62,000 bases of DNA from the NCBI GenBank assembly GCA_030141605.1, contig JAQGDQ010000454.1, positions 1 to 62,000 of the forward strand, written 5' to 3'. The stretch comes from Tubiluchus corallicola. Taxonomy: Eukaryota; Priapulida; Priapulimorpha; Priapulimorphida; Tubiluchidae. A program made the translations under genes and the position numbers. Positions within the stretch are counted from its first letter, which is position 1. Each line of letters opens with the position of its first letter. Under the pieces are notes generated by a model. It saw only the letters and a list, made by a program, of their open reading frames with translations, was not told the DNA's origin and did no database searches. Positions 1 to 11,344 of this stretch are shown piece by piece.

Positions 1-288
<288 letters not shown>

Positions 289-800
289 CATGTCCAATGT
301 CCTGTAGCTGCTTAAAAACATTTCCAATGTCCACAGATACTCATTCATGTCCAATGTCCAACAGATACTCCTGCGTGTCCAACGTTCAGCAGATGCTCGT
401 ACATGTCCAATGTCCAGCAGATGTTCTTGCATGTCCAATGTCCTGTAGTTGCTCATACATGTACAATGTCCAGCAGATACTCATTCATGATGTCCAACAG
501 ATGTTCATACATGTCCACTGTCCTGTAGTTGCTCATACATGTCCAATGTCCAACAGATGCTCATGCATGTCCAATGTCCAGCAGATGCTCTTATGAATCC
601 AATATCCCATGGACGCCCACAGATATTTTAATATCCCATAGAAACGTTCCGATGTCCAATATCTCATAGATGCTCACAGAAGCACAATTCAATGTGTACG
701 AACATTTTTTAGCTATTAGGTATCCCAAAGATGCTCACAAACCTCTATGCCTTTCAGATGTTTAATATTCCACAGATGCTGGTAGATACTCAATGTACCT
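289..800. repeat. 28-bp minisatellite, decaying to the right
   Basis: About eleven units built on CATGTCCAATGTCCAGCAG followed by ATGCTCATA lie between 289 and 597. Several units carry TGTAGTTGCT instead of AGCAGATGCT, so two unit types alternate. Past 600 the motif survives only as degenerate pieces such as AATATCCCATAGATGCTCAC. Adjacent units differ by few bases. There are no unique spacers between units, so it is a minisatellite and not CRISPR. Confidence 0.9.
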
Positions 801-1254
801 TGGATGCTTACATTTCTAATAGGACTACATTAGATTACATTTAGAATAAGAAGGTATCTCTCAAACATAGAATAAAAAAATACTGGAACAAATGCAAATT
901 GATGTTGTCAGGCAACAGTGTTTTGGCAACGGGTTACATCTGAGAAGTGGGAAAAGTTCAGTCACATGTTACAAACTTCTGGAATGAATCACTCAATCCA
1001 TTTCACTTTCAAGGATTTCATGATTGTTTAACTTTGTACAGCTGATATGTAATCCAATGGCTTTGCTTACTAGACTTCTACAGCTGATGTAATCTATGAG
1101 ATTTTCTGAACCAAATTGGATTAGTATTGTTTATCATGCAGGCGTGAGAGTCATGACCTGATTGGATGATCGTTTCCATGGCTTCATTGGTTTAACTAAA
1201 CTATGAACATGAAATTGATTAGGCATAAAAATGATTTGAACTCAGTAAAACACT
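801..1254. other. No gene seen
   Basis: AT-rich sequence between two minisatellites. I see no open frame with coding character, no transposon end and no RNA gene here. Confidence 0.6.
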
Positions 1255-1895
1255 TTAATTACAGCATTTGTTACTAGTTACTGTTTAATGAGTAACAACA
1301 AATGACTACAGTATTTATTACTAGTTACTACTTAGCGAATAACAACAAATGTCAAGAGAATTTGTTACTGGTTACTGCTTTTAACGAGTAATAACAAATG
1401 ATTACAGCATTGGTTACTATACAACACTTTTTAACAAGTAACAAAAAATAACTACATCATTTGTTAATATCCAATACTACTCAATGAGTAACATTAAATA
1501 GCCACGGCGTATGTTACTATCTATTGCTACTTTAACGAGTAACAGCACATAACTACAGCTTTTGTAACTATCTGATACTGCATAACTTAGTAACTACAAA
1601 AAACTGGAGCGTTTGTTACTATCTAATACTGCCTAATGAGTAACAATATATAACCACAGCATTTGTTACTATCCGCTACTGCTTTAACAAGTAACAACGA
1701 ATAACTACAGCATTTGTTATTATACACTGCTTTAACGAGTAACAATAAATAACCACAGCATTTGTTGCTATCAACTACTGCTTTAACAAGTAACAACGAA
1801 TAACTACAGCATTTGTTATTATACACTGCTTTAACGAGAAATAAATAACTACAGTTACTATCCGGTTGTGCGTAACTAGTAAAGCAAATATCTAT
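1255..1895. repeat. ~51-bp minisatellite with a dimeric sub-array
   Basis: About 12-13 units of the form TTTGTTACTATC - CTACTGCTTTAACGAG - TAACAACAAATAACTACAGCA. Divergence is high at the left and low at the right. Near 1677-1835 a two-unit block of about 97 bp is repeated almost unchanged: units carrying CTACTGCTTTAACAAG alternate with units carrying TTATACACTGC. This suggests recent two-unit expansion. The minus-strand frame at 1623-1826 is the repeat translated and not a gene. Confidence 0.92.
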
Positions 1896-2066
1896 AGTAT
1901 TTATTATTATCTGCTATTTGCAAGAAATACCGTCGTGTTTTAAGTTCGATGCCTGGCTTCGCATTAGTTTTTATGTCATTATTTTTTAGATAAGCATTAA
2001 CTTATTGTATCAGCCGTATTTAAACCATTAACAGAAAAATAGACTAACGAAAAAATGTACTCAAAA
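1896..2066. other. No gene seen
   Basis: Short AT-rich spacer between two minisatellites, with no recognisable feature. Confidence 0.5.
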
Positions 2067-2517
2067 TTCAACATTTATAGGAGAACGAGTGTAAGTTATG
2101 TTCAACATTTATAGGAGTACTAGTGTAAGTTATATTCAACATTAATATAGGAGTACTAGTGTAAGTTATATTCAACATTTATAGGAGTACTAGTGTAAGT
2201 TATATTCAACATTGATATAGGAGTACTAGTGTAAGTTATATTCAATATTAATATAGGAGTACTAGTGTAAGTTATATTCAATATTTATAGGAGTACTAGT
2301 GTAAGTTATATTCAACATTTATAGGAGTACTAATGTAAGTTATATTCAACATTGATATAGGAGTACTAGTGTAAGTTATATTCAACATTAATATAGGAGC
2401 ACTAGTGCAAGTTATATTCAACATTTATAGGAGTACTAGTCTAAGTTATTTTCAACATTTATAGGAGTACTGGTGTAAGTTATATTCAACATTGATATAG
2501 GAGTACTAGTGTAAGTT
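2067..2517. repeat. 34/36-bp minisatellite, 13 units
   Basis: Thirteen consecutive units of ATTCAACATTTATAGGAG followed by TACTAGTGTAAGTTAT. Units come in a 34-bp form (ACATTTATAG) and a 36-bp form (ACATTGATATAG or ACATTAATATAG) that are interspersed. TACTAGTG is nearly invariant. The repeat contains GTAAGT in every unit, a donor-like hexamer, but nothing suggests splicing. Confidence 0.95.
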
Positions 2518-2629
2518 TTGTAATTCTAACAAGTGAATTTTTTACAGGAATTATTTTAATTCTTCCCGGACAACGAAGAATTACGAAGACTTAATGATTA
2601 TGCCATTCTCTTTCATCTGTGAAAAGTGG

Positions 2630-3035
2630 CGGTAGTATGCGGATGCGGTGCGTTTTGCCTTGCGGAATAGCTTGCCGAAAAAAATCAAAACGAATAGCTG
2701 CAAAAAAGAATAACGCATAAACAGGTTGCCTAAAAAGCAGCGTCTCCGCATCCGCATACTACACCAAAGGAGTGCATTGAAAACAACATAAACAGATTTT
2801 ATCTATTCCGCAACCCCTAAAATACATCCGGATCCACATGCTACTTAAACATCACTTTACGTGATATCCACTGCCGAATGGCTGCGGAATAAAAGTCAAT
2901 AAGAAATAGCCGCAGAAAAAATAATACATAGCGCAGGTCTCAAAAACGGATGCGTTGAAAACAATATAAACCCATTTTTCCATTCCGCACCCCCCGCATC
3001 CGCATCCTCACCCGTAGTTACGTAAACGCCACTTT
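2630..3035. repeat. Inverted/direct repeat element rich in GCGGATGCGG
   Basis: A perfect 17-bp inverted pair, GTAGTATGCGGATGCGG at 2632-2648 and its complement at 2746-2762, encloses about 100 bp. A related outer copy of the arm (CCGCATCCGCATCCTCACCC) lies near 2996-3015. Two direct repeats of roughly 90 bp also lie inside (about 2770-2860 and 2949-3035, both with TTGAAAACAA.ATAAAC and ATTCCGCA). This looks like a foldback or MITE-type element. No second copy lies in the window to define its ends. Confidence 0.55.
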
Positions 3036-3329
3036 AAACAGCAATTTATGAAAATTTTGAAGCCAGCATAATAATTATGCAGTTGATCGCGGAATTCAGT
3101 ATACCACGAATACGTAACAACTTGGCATCAAAATTTCTACAGGAATCATAAGAATTTTGTCAGAACATTTTTATTATGAAATACCAGGAGAGCTTTTGAA
3201 GCCACAACAGTATCAAACCCCCTGTGTTGTGTTTATAGGAAATGTCTCTTCTGGTTCCTGGTAAGCAATTCGATACTTGCAATTGAAGATTTTGGCTGAT
3301 CCATTCCTATAAGCTATAGCGTAGGGTTA

Positions 3330-3755
3330 AGTGGGTGCATTAACCAATAGGGTAACTAGGCTATAACCTTGGGCGCCAAAGTTTAAGGGGCGCGACATTT
3401 TAGAAAAAATCTTATTTTTCTCGGAAAATGTATATACATTCATATCCATGTAAAGTGCGCATTTTATAACACACCACAGGCAGTTACTGAGGGCAGCTTT
3501 TATATAAGTGCCACATAACAAACAGGTGCAAAGTATTACGCAACAAGGAGTTGCGCAGCCTTCTTGAATATACCCGCTATGCGAATACATGTAATTAATA
3601 ATGACTATGTAGAAACTAAGTTAATGGTATTTCTAATACACCACAACTAGTTGTTTAATCTGAACATTACATAAGCAACCATAATAAATTCACAATAGAG
3701 ATGGGCGGGATAGAACTATCAACGTCTGACGTCGTGAAGTCTAGATACGCCCCTG
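3330..3755 (+). mobile_element. H1 hAT-like MITE, copy 1
   Basis: Matches the better preserved H1 copy at 42887-43309 through most of its length: ACCAATAGG.TAACTAGG, GGCGCCAAAGTTT, TTTTATATAAGTGCCACATAA, AATACACCACAACTA and a terminal ACGCCCCTG. The left end has drifted from CAGGGGCG to about GTGGGTGC. No transposase is encoded. The 87-residue minus-strand frame inside it is not conserved in the other copies. Confidence 0.8.
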
Positions 3756-4137
3756 GTTAATAATGATTGTAAAGTAGGGCGTAGCACAGCAAATATTTCA
3801 AAGATCGCCCACATTGCTTTTGAATAAGGTTTACGTCCTCTAGTTTACAAATTTGGAAGTTTACGCCCTGTAGTTTACAAACTTGGAAGACCCAACTTTT
3901 GAATACGAAGTCTTTGTATTTTGAAGAAGGAACATCAAAATGGCGGAAGATTCGTTATACATGGTTCTGCTCTTTGATCAGACGATCTGTTTAGTCTTGC
4001 ATACTTTGTGGGGTTTTAGTTAAAAAATTGAAAAGAATAAACAAAACTTTGAAGAAGTAATCCGTCAAGACGATCATAAACACGAGTTTAATTACCAGGA
4101 AACTTCGGGGAAATTAAAGGTTTGGCAATGTATTACA
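3756..4137. other. Single-copy spacer with a small ORF
   Basis: It holds a two-copy tandem (TAGTTTACAAA.TTGGAAG, near 3840-3890). A 27-codon ORF, ATG 3940 to TAA 4021-4023, has a strong start context (ATCAAAATGGCGG) and begins MAEDSLYMVLLFDQT. The ORF is too short to call a gene, but the start could be a 5' coding exon. Nothing else is seen. Confidence 0.3.
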
Positions 4138-4905
4138 CTGACCTGGTACTGTACCAAATATTGTACATACACACATGTCTGCAAAGTGATGATAATTTGA
4201 TGACTTTTTCAGGGGCGTATCAAGCACTTTAGGACGCCCTAGGCTGATTGTTCTGCCCACCCATCTCTATTATGAATTTATGGTTGCTTATGTAATGAAC
4301 TGATTAAACAGTAACGTGTGGTGTATTAGAAGCACCACTAACCTGGTTATTATTAACTACATGTATTTGCATAGCATTTATATTCAAGTAGTCTGCACAA
4401 GTGCTTTGCTGTGTAGTACCTTACATCTGTTCATTATTTGAGACTTATATAAAAACTTCATTCAGTAACTGCCTGTAGTGTGTTATAAAATGCGCATTTT
4501 GCATGCATATGAAAGTATACGCATTTTCTAACATACGACGCCCTCAAACTTTGGCGCCCTACTCCAGAGCCTATTTGTTAATGTGCCCCTGGACTTTTTA
4601 AATAGGAGCGCCAAATTGTGAAGATAGATTTAAGAGACTTTTGAACGAAAAGCAAGCACGCAATTACGGTTTGCATATTTCTTTTAGGTTATAGCTGAAG
4701 AGCTAAAATGGCTAAATGTGTCTGTTTCACTGACCTGGCACTGTACCAAATGCTATATATGCACACTTGTATAGAAAGTGATGAAAATTTGATGACATTT
4801 TAAACGGGGAGCGCGAAATTGTGAAGATTTAAGAGATTTTTGAAATTTCATTAAACGAAATGCAAGCACACAACTAATGTTTGCATATTTACTTCAGCTT
4901 AAAAG
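4138..4905. repeat. ~200-bp tandem duplication interrupted by H1
   Basis: Unit 1 begins CTGACCTGGTACTGTACC at 4138 and, after subtracting the H1 insertion at 4210-4591 and one 8-bp target copy, is about 200 bp long. Unit 2 begins CTGACCTGGCACTGTACC at 4730. Both contain AAAGTGATGA.AATTTGATGAC, GCGCC/GAAATTGTGAAGAT, AAGCAAGCAC and TTTGCATATTT. Confidence 0.85.
4210..4591 (-). mobile_element. H1 hAT-like MITE, copy 2, with 8-bp target duplication
   Basis: Starts CAGGGGCGTAT and ends GTGCCCCTG. It is flanked by a perfect 8-bp duplication GACTTTTT at 4202-4209 and 4592-4599. An 8-bp duplication with CAGGGGCG-type ends is the known hallmark of hAT elements. The interior is the reverse orientation of H1 copies 1 and 3. 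It has no coding capacity. Confidence 0.9.
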
Positions 4906-5410
4906 CTCTTTTAAAGCTCTTGGTCTTTAAACGGTAGTTGACTGTTCACTAAATGCAATAGATTAATTTGGATTTTTGAAAGTTCTTTTAAAAATTACTG
5001 GGAATTTTCTTTTCCAATTTCACAATTCGTTCAAATAGATAAGCGTAATGCTAAGTAATATAACTTTGTATGGAACATTTTTGGTGTGTAATTTAAAATT
5101 CCAATTTCATTTCCCTTTAAGCAATCAATAAGTCACAGTACATTTCAGTCTAGGCTTACTCTGATTCAGATGCAAGTTTAGGAGAGGTTATCAAGATAAA
5201 CCATCTGCCACCAGTGCAAATAAACTCGCATGTCAGTCTGACACCATAAGCACTTAGAAAGAACTTCTCGTTTCTGCAACTGAGAGGCTTGCTAGGAGAC
5301 GGGGCGTATCTTAAAACGGGGGGCGGTCAACAAACAAACGCTTTAGTACAAAACTTGGAGAAATGTCAGAATAGGAGGAGAAAACCCAGTTCACTTATGA
5401 GGGGGAGGTA
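4906..5410. other. No gene seen
   Basis: AT-rich, apparently single-copy DNA leading into a purine tract. No coding frame, RNA gene or repeat end was recognised. Confidence 0.5.
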
Positions 5411-5836
<426 letters not shown>

Positions 5837-6460
5837 GGTGAAAATACATTGGGGAAAACAACAACTTGAATTTCTTTGCGAAAATTCCTGGATCTGCCCT
5901 GGTGTGTGAAATGTATGTATAACTGAAACTGATCTAGTAATAACAACAACAGTAGCATGTTGTCTGAACTGTTGGCATATCTTCAGCAACAGTTTCAGAT
6001 CCTTGGGTTCCGTGTTCTGGTACAGGGTGACTTAAAAATTGTGTGTTATGTGCATAATTGTCAAAGCACAGGGTCACTACTGCTAGCAAGAAAAAACAAA
6101 GACTTTTGTCATTAAATCCATAATTATTTAGAATTTTGTGCAAATAAAAATTTGTGTTTTTCTAAAAAAAATACAATTTGTATTATTTACTAGTATAATT
6201 ACAATAATACATATTTCCAATCTTAAATGGTTTCTAAAACATTTTCAGTTACTATCAAATTTATTAGAACATTTTGGATTGGCTGAAGTAGCTCGATTAT
6301 ATTGAAAAATTAAAGGGGTAACAGTTTGCTGTGTCGCCTTGCTTGTCTATAGATAGAGGCACTTATTTTGCAGAAAATATCCAGACTATGTCACAGTGTT
6401 GACAGAACAAATGCTATAATCTATCAACAATATCGTTGCTGAAAAATTAAAAGTTGTACC
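5837..6460. other. No gene seen
   Basis: AT-rich DNA without recognisable coding, RNA or transposon features. A 69-residue minus-strand frame at 5934-6143 has no other support. Confidence 0.5.
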
Positions 6461-7129
6461 TTAACTCCTTCAGGACTGCACCATTTAAGGTACATCTTAT
6501 AAGACGTCTTTGACTTTTTTCTTTTGTATAAGCACAGACATAACTAAATGATAGTTACTGTTCTATTCACGATAAACTGGGCTACCTAATTATGCTATTT
6601 GTTTAAAAATTTATAAGTGATTTAATTGGATAAAATTAAGAAAAACGTGCCCTTCTCAGGCACTCCAACTTAGCCTATTGAATAACTTCGGCTGGTGCGC
6701 ACTTGCGCGATCGGAGACACTACTTTATTAATCACCTGCTTGCTAATGCCCAAGAGAATCAGAGTTCCAGGAAAACCAACCGATCAGACAAGAACAAATT
6801 AAAGTCGTCTCACATTTTAACAGCAATTGTACCTTAAAAATGGAGTAGGCATGAGTCCAAAGGGTATCAGATGAAATTTTCTGCATTAGACAATTTCACA
6901 CAAGTGATACTGTACCTTGTTACAGTGCAAAGACTGCAATTACTAAAAAAAATTCAATTTTTTCGTCAAAAATAGATTTTTAATTTCTCTAAGGTAAGCG
7001 AATGCATTTCATATATAATTTTGTATGAAAATCCATGGGATTAGAAACCTACCAAAATTATCGAATATAACGTAATCGCAGCTTAGTGAGAGCAGTTTTC
7101 ATGAACCCATGCAGTCCTAAAGGAGTTAG
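6461..7129. mobile_element. T3, TTAA-type MITE next to the exon at 7225
   Basis: Terminal inverted repeats TTAACTCCTTCAGGACTGCA (6461-6480) and the complement of CTAACTCCTTTAGGACTGCA (7110-7129) match at 18 of 20 positions. The left end carries TTAA and the right end a one-base variant, consistent with piggyBac-like TTAA targeting. The interior of about 630 bp has no transposase. The right end lies about 95 bp before the ATG at 7225, so the element may supply or disrupt promoter or 5' untranslated sequence. Confidence 0.75.
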
Positions 7130-7224
7130 CAGTTCCACATTAGGTTGTTTTGACATGCATGGTTGTAAAAACACACTGTTCGTCACTGTCGTTTTGTTAT
7201 ATATAGGTGGCAGCACTAATCGTA

Positions 7225-7822
7225 ATGGCGGACACTGACTCAGACAATGAAACATGTTCTAGCTGGCGATTACAAGATCAAGCAACAATGCGCCGCCTAG
7301 AGGAAAAGAAAATGAATAATCTATTTTCGTCGCCCAAAAACAAAACCCGACGTCACAAATTCTTGATAGCAAGTCCTCGCTTGCTACAAAAATGGCGGTG
7401 TGACGAAGTGGCCGGATCTGGCACTTTGCCAATTTTCCGGAAAAAGCGTGAGAGGAGGAAAAAACGCTGTAAAAGTAACGAAAAAGAGCTGACAGTGACA
7501 CCGAAAGACACTTTGTCAAGAGAAATTAAAAACACGTTATTAGAAACAGTGAATGTTGGTGGTGGCGCTGCTGTCATTCCAATCTCACCGCCACCTGTCA
7601 ACGTTCGTCGCAGAAATAGAGGTGTGCAAAGCTTTAACAAATCATCAAAAATGTCAAAATTTAAAACTTCGAAAATGGAAATGCGTCAATGTGACTCGCT
7701 GCAAAAATCACGTGGGGCACGAAGAATTGCATTTGCATCCAAAAACAACAACAGTAGCAGCGACAGCGACAGTGACTGCAGCAGCAGCATCAGCAGCAAA
7801 AGCAATGATTTTTCGGCAGACG
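7225..7822 (+). CDS. Probable 5' coding exon of an unrecognised nuclear-type protein
   Basis: Open frame of 199 codons plus one base, from ATG 7225 to the donor GTAAGT at 7823-7828 (phase 1). The ATG has G at -3 and G at +4, and it is the first ATG after an in-frame TAG at 7204-7206. The protein starts MADTDSDNETCSSW. A basic cluster FRKKRERRKKR lies at residues 71-81, a PRLLQKW segment at 51-57, and a Ser/Asp/Asn-rich acidic stretch at about 174-195. Basic patches and acidic Ser runs are typical of disordered nuclear proteins, which is an inference only. I do not recognise a family. The alternative is that TATATAG at 7200-7206 is an acceptor and this is an internal exon. Reading past the donor gives only Gly-Lys-stop. 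It is the best coding candidate in the window because of its length, composition, start context and donor together. Confidence 0.6.
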
Positions 7823-7898
7823 GTAAGTGAAGCTTCACAGTCTTTTAGGCGTTTTCTTGTGTAATTTAATCTCCACAATGTGCTTGTATAGCAAAATG

Positions 7899-8467
7899 TA
7901 TAGCAAGTCGGCAATTAAGCGTTTCTAGTTATTCACGTACCCGAATTTCTATTTCACGAGGATCATTTTGATACCAAGCTCATCAATCTATGTTTTTTCT
8001 AAGCTGGCATAATCCACGTTGAAGTTGAGGTGCTGGCTACCATTGTTAGCCATTGTTTTTTGGCGGGTCTCTACAAAATATGTAGCAACCAAATGTTGGT
8101 TGCTATGGACTTTGCAAGAACACATTGATGTTGATGTATGTTTAAATCCAGTAGATGGCTCTTCCTGACAAAGATCTGGGCTTTGTAACAGAAAAAACCC
8201 AAACAAGATGATTGCTTGCATGAGCTACGATCGGAGTTACAAAATACAAGTTTTTTACAATTGCACTACTAGTTTCTAGACAGAAAAGTGGGTACGGGGT
8301 TATGAAATTAGATTTTTAGCATTTTTTGAATATTTTCTTGTTAATTTGATGTTAGAATATATAAATCCAATATATTTAATATTTAAAATTTGACCATTTG
8401 ACCAAATTTTTGGTGCATTCTACTCTGAAGTTTCATAACGTAGTTTTAATCATGCCGACTTATGGAA
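7899..8467 (+). mobile_element. G element, copy 1
   Basis: Begins near CAAGTCGGCAATTAAGC and ends TGCCGACTTATGGAAGG. The ends are inverted copies of about 12-14 bp. It shares its whole interior with copies at 29618-30227 and 33014-33624: GGATCATTTTGATAC.AAGCTCAT, AATCCACGTTGAAGTTGAG, AGATGGCTCTTCCTGAC, TTTGGTGCATTCTACT. It is non-autonomous with no transposase and sits inside the putative first intron after the exon at 7225-7822. Confidence 0.85.
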
Positions 8468-8958
8468 GGTATTGGTTTGCAAGCACACTGTGAATAAATT
8501 AAGTTGAATGTGATTGATTTAGTGACTTTCGGCAAAAAAGATTTACACTGTTGTTCTGGCAAGGAGAGAGAGTAGCAGATGTTTCTTGACTTTTTTAAAT
8601 AGAAATTTGTCATTTTTCTTAGTTTGATAAATCTGATTTCATAAGGCAATTATTGACAATCCTTGTGTTTTAGCAACTAAACTGTTCTCTCCTCTCGTCC
8701 TCTCCACTCACCTCCCACCCACCCCTCTTTTTTCTTTCTTCTCTCTTCTGTCTCGTTTGTTTCGCCTCGTTTCGTCGAAATATCTTTCGCTCAGTATCAT
8801 TCTCTTCGATGCAACATGTTTTATCTGGATTGTCAACATATTGTTTAAGGCAATAAGTGTAATGCGACATTTAAGTCGCTTGTCCAAGTTGATCCTGGAT
8901 GTGGTAAATTTAGCTGTTGCAAGTGTGTGTATTTACAAATGTATGTAATGTAGATTTA
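8468..8958. other. No clear gene; pyrimidine-rich block
   Basis: Contains a C/T-rich tract (about 8685-8760), which could serve as a polypyrimidine tract, followed by a 63-codon hydrophobic open frame at 8757-8948. There is no acceptor plus conserved domain to support an exon. Confidence 0.4.
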
Positions 8959-9511
8959 CAAACAATCTACTCTTTAAAATATTGAAATGAAACGCACTAT
9001 TTTTTCAAAAATGGCTTACGTGAGAGAATTATTACCACACAAACACAATTTCACATTCGTGCCACTAATTCTTCACTGTTACTTCCCTGTTATTCGCTAA
9101 TAAGACGGGCACTAGCACCTGTATTTTAAAACATTTTAAACGCATTTAAAACGCATTGCACAAAAAAGGTGATGTACCTCTCAGTTCAGATGTGTTAGTT
9201 TGTGACGAATTACACAAGTTTGACAGGTCGCGCATGAGCACAGCGGTAAATTTGAAATTTGAATTTTTATCTTAAAACTTGCCTAGTTTTAGTATAACAC
9301 ACCGAATATCTTGCAGTAGCACTGTACTTCAATTTTCTCTTTCGCAAACGCGTGCAACCCGTTTGTGAAATATTTTTGATGTTGAAAATTGTTTGTTTAT
9401 AATGTCATCAATAGTTGGGATAGCCCGCAGAATTAAATGTGTTAAAATGTATACTTTCTATCAGACTTGAAAATGGGATAGTATATGCAATATCATCCTG
9501 TCTTCCTTTAA
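8959..9511 (-). mobile_element. T2 element, left-truncated copy
   Basis: Runs from AAACAATCTACTCTTTAAAA to TCATCCTGTCTTCCTTTAA, in reverse relative to the copy at 23632. It shares GAATTATTACCACACAAACAC, TCAGTTCAGATGTGTTAGTT and GAAAATGGGATAGTATATG with the other T2 copies. The end that should read TTAAAGTAAAACCGG is missing. Confidence 0.85.
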
Positions 9512-10022
9512 ATTTTGTAGTTTTGTTTTGCGTGTATATACAACTTTCCAGCTCAACAAACCCTTTTTTACAAATCCTTATTATCCTGTGTTCCATTTCG
9601 ACGTTTGTTTACAGCGTGTAGTGTGTACACTGTGCAGGCCGGCGTTGCCACGAGGCAGCAATCATTTATAAACACGCACGCTGGGAATTCTGGGATGCAA
9701 TATCAATGGTTCTCAAGTTTCTTTATCAGGTACATGCTAAATTGTGGGCAATATTAAAATCAGAACGGTACGCCATACGTTTGTTTTTTAGTTTTTTTAG
9801 TCAAAGGCCAAGGAATTTAAATTTCTTTTGGATTTTTGATTTTTATTGTTACGTGTAGGTGGAGCCACGTACATGTACGATAGGGCGGAAATTATACTTC
9901 GCTTTTTGACTATGTGAGACAAGCATAGTAACAACAACTACGACGCGGACGACGACAACAACAATAATAATGCTTTTTACTAATACAGTGTTATACCTTC
10001 ATTAGACAAGCCTATTAATTAC
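9512..10022. other. No gene seen
   Basis: Single-copy AT-rich DNA with a short ACGACGACAACAACAATAATAA stretch. No feature recognised. Confidence 0.5.
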
Positions 10023-10697
10023 TTCAAGGACAAGAAAAGAGGTACCTGGAACAGGTTCCAGAAAAATCGCCTTAAAATTATATTACTTTACAGTAATTTT
10101 ATGCATATATCGTACACGCATTGAAGTGAGTTTTGTTTGTTTTCATTTTAAATCTCCCGCACAACTGTTGCGACCGCGTCATAACATTACGTCATGTACG
10201 CACAACGTAAATCAGGGGAAGAAAAGGCAATGTTAAACTATGTCCCAAAAAACTTTCCATGCAAATCTACGTTACTTAGCATTTCGCTTATCTGCTGAAA
10301 AGTTATGTAACTAGAAATATTAAATTAAAATGTTTTCACCGATTGGTAAAATGTCGCTGACTCACCTCCAGGGTGCACCACTCACTAACCAAAAACGTAT
10401 TTTTAATCTTACTAGCGAGAAACAGTAATTAAACATTTTACTTTTAGTAACATGTGCGCTACGAATGCTCTAATTATTTTTTCAAACTTTACACAATGAT
10501 ATCTAATTTTCTTTGAAATGACTTATCGTCAAAATGGCTGCGCCTAACGGTCACCGCGAGAGTTTAAATTTACAAGTTTTATACAGTGTTACTGCCGACG
10601 CAAGCCCTACATGCAAAAAGGCAGTATGTAAGTGGAATAAAATTTCAAGACGAATTTTTCAAGCTCTATGTAAGTGGAGCGTTTTCTTGTGCTTTAA
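10023..10697 (+). mobile_element. T1 element, full-length copy
   Basis: Ends CAAGGACAAGAAAAGAGGTACC and TTTTCTTGTGCTTTAA are the T1 inverted ends (consensus TTAAAGGACAAGAAAA). The interior has GTTTCAGAAAAATCGCC-like, AACGTAAATCAGGGGAAGAAA, AAAATGTCGCTGACTCACC and CTCCAGGGTGCACCACTCAC. A 55-60 codon frame beginning MAAPNGHRESLNLQVLYSV runs into the right end. It is also open in some other copies but broken in others. No transposase is present. Confidence 0.88.
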
Positions 10698-10904
10698 TGT
10701 GGGCCTAGAGATCTTTACAAATACTTTTAGGCATGTAAAATAAACAAACTTGAACAGAATTTTGTTGCATTATTGAATTTCTCCAATCAAAATAATTTAT
10801 CTGACCTGAAAACTAATCATAAAAGTACAAAACGAAAAGGGGTTCTAAATAAAACTTTGGAATGTTGATAAAGATGAAGATATTAAATTAAGTTCTGAAT
10901 TCAA
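10698..10904. other. Spacer
   Basis: AT-rich spacer between T1 and a LINE remnant. It may be more degraded LINE sequence. Confidence 0.4.
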
Positions 10905-11344
10905 TTTAAAATTTTTTTGTATCAAATACAAAATACTACGTGGTTCGGCACCTGCATACCTTATTGTTCTCTTAATACGCCGTAATAGTTCGTTCTTATG
11001 CTACGAACGCATAAGTGACCTGAACACTTCGTTCTAATGCTAATGAAAAAATTAATTTGTATCAGCCGATTCCAAATACAATATTCAATTGTGAAAAAGC
11101 TTTTGCTGTCTGTGTTCCACGTCTCTGAAATAACTTACCTATTGCTATACGTTCTACAAATTCATTAGATTGCTTTAAATAATATCTTAAAACACATTTG
11201 TTTAAATTGTGCTTTTTGTGACGAATTATTTTTAATGTCTTTTAATTTTTTTCTTACAAGTTTTAAATGTATTTTAATCCTGCGTGCTGAGATTTTAAAT
11301 GATGTAGCGCGCTGCACGAACAAGTTTTACATTACATTACATTA
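10905..11344 (+). mobile_element. LINE remnant: C-terminal reverse-transcriptase region and 3' tail
   Basis: Conceptual translation gives KYKILRGSAPAYLIVLL, then after a short gap EKAFAVCVPRL*NNLPIAIR, and SLDCFK*YLKTHLF. This is the conserved C-terminal pattern of CR1/L2/Rex-like LINE ORF2 proteins (K.L.G.APAYL ... G.RAF....PRLWN.LP..IR...SL..FK..LKTHLF). The Trp codon of LWN is now TGA and a Lys codon is TAA, so it is dead. The 3' end finishes in an ACATT repeat (ACATTACATTACATTA), as CR1/L2-like elements often do. Confidence 0.8.

Noticed and set aside
289-2517. CRISPR-like arrays (28, 34 and 51-bp repeats)
   Set aside because: Units are head-to-tail with no unique spacers between them, and the DNA is eukaryotic. 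They are minisatellites.
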